A stretch of 64,000 bases of DNA from Pseudopyrenochaeta lycopersici (lineage: Eukaryota > Ascomycota > Dothideomycetes > Pleosporales > Pseudopyrenochaetaceae), in NCBI GenBank assembly GCA_003313425.1, contig NHZP01000068.1, forward strand, positions 1 through 64,000, given 5' to 3'. The notes under the pieces are model-generated. The model made no database searches. It saw nothing but the letters and a program-made list of their open reading frames with translations, and was not told the DNA's origin. The position numbers were made by a program, and so were the translations under genes. Below are positions 59,103 to 64,000 of the stretch, in pieces (positions within the stretch are counted from its first letter, which is position 1; the number at the start of each line of letters is the position of its first letter).

Positions 59103-59912
59103 TGACGCTAGCAGGGAGGATGGCCGACCCGCTCCGGCTATAGGGTTGTGAGGTGGCGAATTCTGTAAGAAGTGAGTTGGTTGACTGGAGGCGTGGCCGA
59201 AGTCGAGTTTGAATCGCAAGGCTGCGGGGCTAAGGTCGGGCTCGCTTGCTAAGACTTCACACAGCCACAGACATAGTAGCCACTATAAGTAAACTATAGC
59301 TGTGATGATGTCGCAGGCCAAGGCATCATCTCAGGGAACCTGAGGAAGAACTGCATTAGTAATCTTGCCATATAATCTCAGACGTGCGGGGTCAGGTTTA
59401 TAAGACCAACACACAATAAAACTTTTCTGCTCATTATGAATTCTTCCTGATGCATCATCATAAGCACACCCAAGTGCGACAGATGATTATGTGGCTGTTT
59501 CGCACTAGCTAGGACTAGTAATCGTTCCGGTTGGAGGTACTAACTGGGGTAGCGACCCTACATAAATTTGCGTGCAACAGTAGGCATAAGGCTAGTAATA
59601 ACTCCTAAGCGTTATAGTAAGGTTCTAAGAGTTAGATAACACTATTATAAGTATTATAAAGTAGTAAGAGTTTAATAGTAGTACTATAGGGAAGGAACGC
59701 TGTTTTACTAAAGAATAAAGCTTTCTGCGAAATAGGCGCAAAAGTAATAATACGTAACGTAATTTTTAGATAGAAAGAGTTCTAGATGTCTAGAAATAGC
59801 TACAGTATATAACCTCTAAGTTAATATAGATACTTAGATATAAGGAAGAGTTATTACTACTTTAAAGTCTAAGTACCTATCGTTTTTCTCGTTACGGAGT
59901 GGTTCTCGCTAC
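59103..59912 (-). repeat. Right arm of the 9.3-kb inverted-repeat structure
   Basis: Reverse complement of 50620-51532 minus its MITE. It carries its own 173-bp insert. Differences from the left arm in the outer half are C/T or G/A, as expected if RIP acted on both copies. Outside the arm, beyond 59912, the sequences diverge abruptly. Confidence 0.85.
59309..59481. mobile_element. Small insertion, 173 bp, with short inverted termini
   Basis: Absent from the left arm, which reads continuously across the site. The ends are TGTCGCA and TGCGACA (7-bp inverted termini), flanked by GATGA on both sides (59304-59308 and 59482-59486). It is too short to code. Possibly a non-autonomous DNA element of unassigned superfamily. 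Confidence 0.75.
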
Positions 59913-62055
59913 AGGAAGCGCAAATCGCAGGGCGATTAGCTGAGAACAGCCTTAAGGAACGAAGGTAAAGGTAATTGTACCAGGTAATTGTACTAGGTAA
60001 TTGTAATTGTATTTATTATTAACGAGCTTAGCTGAGTAGAAAGTATAGTATGTAGTAGACACTAGTTTTAATAATCTAATTAGAGTTATTTTCCTAGACT
60101 TATTTAGTTAATATTTAATACTTTTTTTATAGGCTAATAAGTTTACTATAGTCTTATTATTTCCTCTGTAGATTAAATTAGAGATTTAGAGAGAGTAGAT
60201 TAATTAAAATTAATAGTAGAGAGATAGGTAGAACTTAATAGTATTAAAGTATTATTATACTTATTATTTATTATTATTACTAGTTATTAATTCTTTAAGG
60301 AGTTAGGATATAGTTATTTATTAAAAGTACTTAGAGATAATAAGTTTATATTAGGAAATATTATTTCTATACTCTCTATATATAAGCGCTTTAGTAGTAG
60401 TAATATATCCTCTATATATAGAGTATTATATATTTATACTTAGATTATAAATTAGAATAAGGTAATAGGTAGTTTACTAGCGTATCTTATATAGTAGTAT
60501 AGTTATAATCTTACTATCTATTAAGGGGGTTTTAGAAGTAATTAGTTTAAGAGGCTAATTAGATTTACGTTTAGCTAAGGATAGAAAGTTAGACTAAAGG
60601 TCTAAGGAGGACTACTTAGCTAAAGAGGCTATTAAGAGTAATATTAATATAGTACTTTAACCTAGTCTTTCTAGGAAAGACTAAGAATTAGAAATAATAA
60701 TAAAAACGTAATCTTATAGAAGTTATAGTAGGTAAAGTATTATATTATAGTTAAGAAAACTAATAACTCTACTTATATAGTTAATTATTATATTAGCCTA
60801 GAACTGCGTATTAGGCCTATCTACTATCTTCTTATAGCGTATTATCTAAAGGTTTATATAAATAGAGAAGATTATAAAGACCTAGAACTAATAGGAGCCT
60901 CTAAAAGAGGGCTTAGCTAGGTTACCTAGGTTAATAAAGGTTAAAAGCTGTATAAAGCTGTAGCATTTTTATTATCTATCTAAGAGACTAAATATAGGGT
61001 CTTTATAGAGTAATATTAGGCCTAAGCTAATTATAGGGCCTGTAAAAGCGATAATAGGTAAGATATTAGGGAAGTAGTCTGCTGTATTAAATATGCGGGG
61101 GCTAATCCTGTAAAGTAAGTAAAAGTTAGTGTATGTAAGGTTATAAAGCTAGGGGGATAAATATATAGCTAGTAATATTAATTACAGATAATAAGAGATA
61201 GGATCGTGTAATCTTGTGCTTTATCGGGTGCGTCTGAGTTATTATTAGGACTAATCTCTTATATTAATGCGTATAGGTAAACTATCCTATAGAGGACGAA
61301 GCACTAATTGTTCTAGTCTAATAGATTAATAACTAGTTAGTTATAGATAGATAAGTTTAGACTAAAAGGTGCTAAGCTGATATTCTCGTCATATTCTTTA
61401 GGCTAAAGAGTTGTATATTCAGGGTTGTGTAACTAAGCTAGTAAAGGGAAGTTAACTATTGCAATTGTGTTAAAATTAAGGCCTTTAATTTATTACTCTT
61501 TAGGAGATCTAAATCTGTTAAGGGGTAGTACGCGTGCTATAAAAAAGATAGACATGTTACTACTAGCAGCCTTTAGGGCTTTAGAGGGGGCGTGTTAATG
61601 TAGTAAGGCATCTAGCGATGTAGATGTAAAGGCTATTTCTAGAGACGATTCCTTAATAGGCTTGCGGGGATCTTTTTTTAGATTTTTTGTAGGATTTTTT
61701 TTTAGGCGAACTATATATAAGATGTTAGTTCGCAAGGCTGTTATATTACAATAAAAAGTAAGTGGGCAGGGTAACAGCCAGGAGACAGCTATTGGTGGGG
61801 TAATAAGATACTATGAAACTATGCTGTACACGACGGAGGCTTCCGGCTCGTATAGGGCTTGCTTTAATGTAAATAGCGAAGTGTAGTTAAGGTAGTAGTG
61901 AGATATGTATATAGGGTCTAGATTTAGAGTTTTATAATTTCTTTTGTAGCTTAAATGAAGTAGGGCCTCTAGATGCTATTAGTAGCACTATCTATACTTA
62001 GCTAGCTATAGTCACGCTATTAAGATGTAAGTAGCTTAGATTCTAGATTCTAGAT
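59913..62055. other. RIP-mutated DNA, no gene recognised
   Basis: From about 60010 the sequence is AT-rich with stops in all frames. Short runs such as poly-T near 61675-61700 occur. Between 61180 and 61900 RIP is milder. I recognised no domain or terminal repeats. Confidence 0.45.
59969..60005. repeat. 13-bp tandem repeat, about 3 copies
   Basis: AGGTAATTGTAC(C/T) is repeated at 59969, 59982 and 59995. Confidence 0.85.
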
Positions 62056-62059
62056 TCTT

Positions 62060-62480
62060 AGAAATTTTGTAATAAGTCTCATTTTGGATATAGTTCTAGC
62101 GCATGCTTATGTCCTGGCGCTCAGACGATGAGCTGATTAATGCAGACGAATTAGTGCGCTAGCGGACGGAGAAGCGGAGAGGATAGTGAAGTGCTGCCTC
62201 GAATTTAGGCTTTGTAATTGGGTGTGGGAAGCTGAAGGAGAACTGTACTGCTATGTTCGAGTGGTCGTAGCTGTCCTGGCCAGCCTATTCTGTCTGTATC
62301 GTGCGGTGCTGGGAAGATCTTGCGGGTCTGCGAGAGTGGATTGGCTGTACTGGAAAGCGTGGAAGAGGAGACGGGGAGTATGGCGTTTCGGAGATTGCAT
62401 GGCGGTCAGAATTTGAAGGCAGGCATGGGTGAAGTTGGACCGATAGTGCGGGATGATAGTAGGATCGGTTGATATGGGAG
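62060..62480. other. GC-richer unmutated island without a recognised gene
   Basis: Normal CA/TG content between RIP-mutated flanks. A plus-strand open stretch from 62186 begins with GTG, not ATG, and gives a Trp/Arg-rich sequence with no domain, so no gene is called. It may be a fragment of a single-copy sequence or a short repeat that escaped RIP. Confidence 0.4.
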
Positions 62481-62710
62481 TGTAGAAGCGAACGCAGCTA
62501 GGATAAGTGAAGTATGTAAAGTAGTATTAAGCAGAGTAACATAGGTAGAGCTATACTTCTACGATATAAGGTTTAAGTAAGAGTAAAGCAAAGTAGGAGA
62601 CGGTAATAGTAATAAAAGAAAAAGAATTAAGGTAAATAAGAAGATAGGTAGGCGTTAAACTAACTTTTAGACATTTGTTAGATATTTATAGTAGCCTTTT
62701 AACCTTAGCA

Positions 62711-62768
62711 GTTAAGGTATCACAGCGGCGTCTTGGCTAAGGCTATAGGAGTTCGAACCTAGGCAGCG
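62711..62768 (+). other. tRNA-like fragment
   Basis: Contains GGAGTTCGAACCTAGGC, resembling a T-arm/B-box (GTTCGAACC), preceded by GCGTCTTGGCTAAGGC, like a decayed anticodon region. The cloverleaf cannot be completed: no clear acceptor stem or A-box. It could be a RIP-damaged tRNA or a tRNA-derived SINE head. Confidence 0.25.
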
Positions 62769-63419
62769 AGAGGTTAGCAGGACTAGGCAGACTTTGCGTA
62801 AGGTCTTAGAAGAGCTGCAGGCACAAAGACTTTTAGAAGAGGTGCAACAGCAGGATAACGAGAGAGGGATATTATTAGTAATACAGTGCTAGAGAATATA
62901 ATTATAGCGGAGAAGAGGTTAGAGGATTGCAGCAAAGCAATAATTAAAGAGGCGGAAGCATAGGACTAGACCTCCCTAGCGTAGCGAAGTAAATAGTATA
63001 ATAATAGTAAAATAGAAGAATCTCTCTAGAATTAAGGAATAGATAGCATAGTATAGAGAAGAGAGTTATACAGTAATTAGGCTACAGTTTTAGTGTCGTG
63101 TGTGTTGTTTGATAGCAGCAGTAGGAGTAGGGATTACTAAAAATAATGCCTTAGGCAGTAGAGTTGGCTAACAAGAAAGGAAAAGAAAAGATAGAGTGAA
63201 TGCGAGTAGCTAAGTTTGTTACACTACAGCTAATACAGCTATACCTAATATAATAATAATAAACTTAACGTAATTTATCTGCTAAAGGGGTAGGTAAAGA
63301 CGAAGAACTTAGATAAAGTATAAGGAACTAAGCGTGAATAGATAGATATATTACGCTATATTAATACAATCATACGTAACGTAGAGAGATAAAAAAAGAT
63401 CTTAAAAAGATTTAATTCT

Positions 63420-63540
63420 TATATGGTGTGGCGTCGGAAGTGGCTGCAGTTTTGAGGGGCGGGAGGCGTCAGAGGCCTTTCGTTCCTCAAGGCATAACTC
63501 AATACACCCAATTGATTCAGAAGCACTTTCCGGCTTGACA
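63420..63540 (-). repeat. Candidate LTR of a minus-strand retrotransposon
   Basis: On the minus strand a tract TTTTAGGGGGTAA (63541-63553) is followed at 63540 by TGTCAAGCCGGAAAGTG, the arrangement of a polypurine tract and LTR start. A TATAAG lies about 115 bp inside. The left end of the LTR is not determined and may lie further left in the RIP-mutated sequence. Confidence 0.4.
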
Positions 63541-64000
63541 TTACCCCCTAAAAGTGGAGGCGAGCTTAACGAAGAGTTGTCGACTAAATAACTTAACTTA
63601 GTAATTAGAACTAGAACGATCTATAGGTTATAGGAGGGAATAATAGTGCAAAAGAGGCTATTTGCACTAATAACTATAGAAGAACATTACGAGGCGTGAA
63701 TAAGCACAGATAACTACTTGTAGCTGCTTAAGTAAATAGACATTAACTTTAGAATAATCTTTACCCACTCGACCTAGGTAATCTATAACTAATACCTTTA
63801 GCTTAGTACCTTTAAAAAACCCTCTAAGAGCGTAAGTGTCTTAATTAATGCTTACGCGGAACTAAGCGTAGACAAAGCAAGGCTTACTATTAAATATAGG
63901 CTTATTCGCCTTAGTTTCTTAACTAACGCTTAACGTGTTAAAAATAGCAGGAGCCTAAAGTAGCTGCGCATTCAAGTTTATTTATACAGAGCTTACATAA
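63541..64000 (-). pseudogene. 3' end of a minus-strand LTR-element coding region
   Basis: Minus-strand translation through stops gives a coding-like sequence ending ...SLSSPPLLGGNVK close to the candidate polypurine tract. Too little is present to name a domain. The element continues beyond the window. It is RIP-mutated except near the LTR. Confidence 0.35.

Noticed and set aside
50620..59912. Calling the arm-flanked island a Mutator-type transposon outright
   Set aside because: No 8-11 bp target duplication is visible and no MULE transposase is present; left as an open question.
62186..62416. Open frame in the GC-richer island
   Set aside because: Begins with GTG rather than ATG, short, Trp/Arg-rich with no domain and no splice signals.
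62711..62768. Functional tRNA gene
   Set aside because: T-arm-like word present but no complete cloverleaf or A-box; kept only as a tRNA-like fragment.

Overview
The window looks like accessory DNA from a filamentous ascomycete (Pezizomycotina). The evidence is repeat-induced point mutation (RIP) over most of its length, fungal-type transposons (Gypsy with chromodomain, pogo/Fot1-like, Tc1-like, hAT), one host-type gene with a short fungal intron (GTAAGC...CTAAC...CAG), and a fungal STAND-type N-terminal domain. In the RIP tracts CA and TG dinucleotides are largely replaced by TA, while CpG survives. Former CAG, CAA and TGG codons therefore read as TAG or TAA, and almost no long open frame remains. 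The species cannot be named from the sequence.

Layout. 1-8770: heavily RIP-mutated DNA with an integrase-core relic (about 1640-3130) and a 192-bp tandem repeat (7151-7660). 8771-9517: an unmutated island whose right half (9147-9517) is one copy of a ~375-bp repeat; the second copy is at 29511-29888. About 10030-13945: a three-level nest, with a minus-strand Gypsy integrase fragment cut by a TIR element (10929-13825), itself cut by a pogo-like element (11114-12890). 13946-19260: degenerate DNA ending in an ankyrin-like relic. 19266-26237: a structurally complete Gypsy element with two 393-bp LTRs and target duplication TGTGC. 26243-38100: degenerate DNA with few recognisable pieces. About 38100-45300: a second Gypsy family, interrupted at a TA by a nearly intact Tc1-like element (43429-44778). 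45300-50615: an unidentified long coding relic and two truncated Tc1-like relics.

50620-59912 is the region of most interest. Two inverted arms of about 632 bp of shared sequence bracket a non-RIP island, and each arm has been invaded by a different small inverted-repeat element. The island holds a minus-strand multi-exon RING-finger gene (51828-55086) and, just upstream, a gene for a Helo-like/STAND N-terminal domain. That domain gene is split by an intact 3,119-bp hAT transposon (55420-58538) with a perfect 8-bp target duplication and an uninterrupted 851-residue transposase. Removing the transposon and one copy of the duplication restores the reading frame. The two minus-strand genes lie 57 bp apart and could be one gene joined by an intron I could not resolve.

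59913-64000 is again mostly RIP-mutated, with a GC-richer island (62060-62480), a tRNA-like fragment (about 62711-62768), and at the right edge the 3' end of a minus-strand LTR retrotransposon.

Overall this reads as a transposon graveyard around one gene island. The hAT is the only element with a fully open transposase. The small elements (173-378 bp) show little RIP, as expected for repeats too short to trigger it. Boundaries and family calls come from reading by eye; no database search was run.
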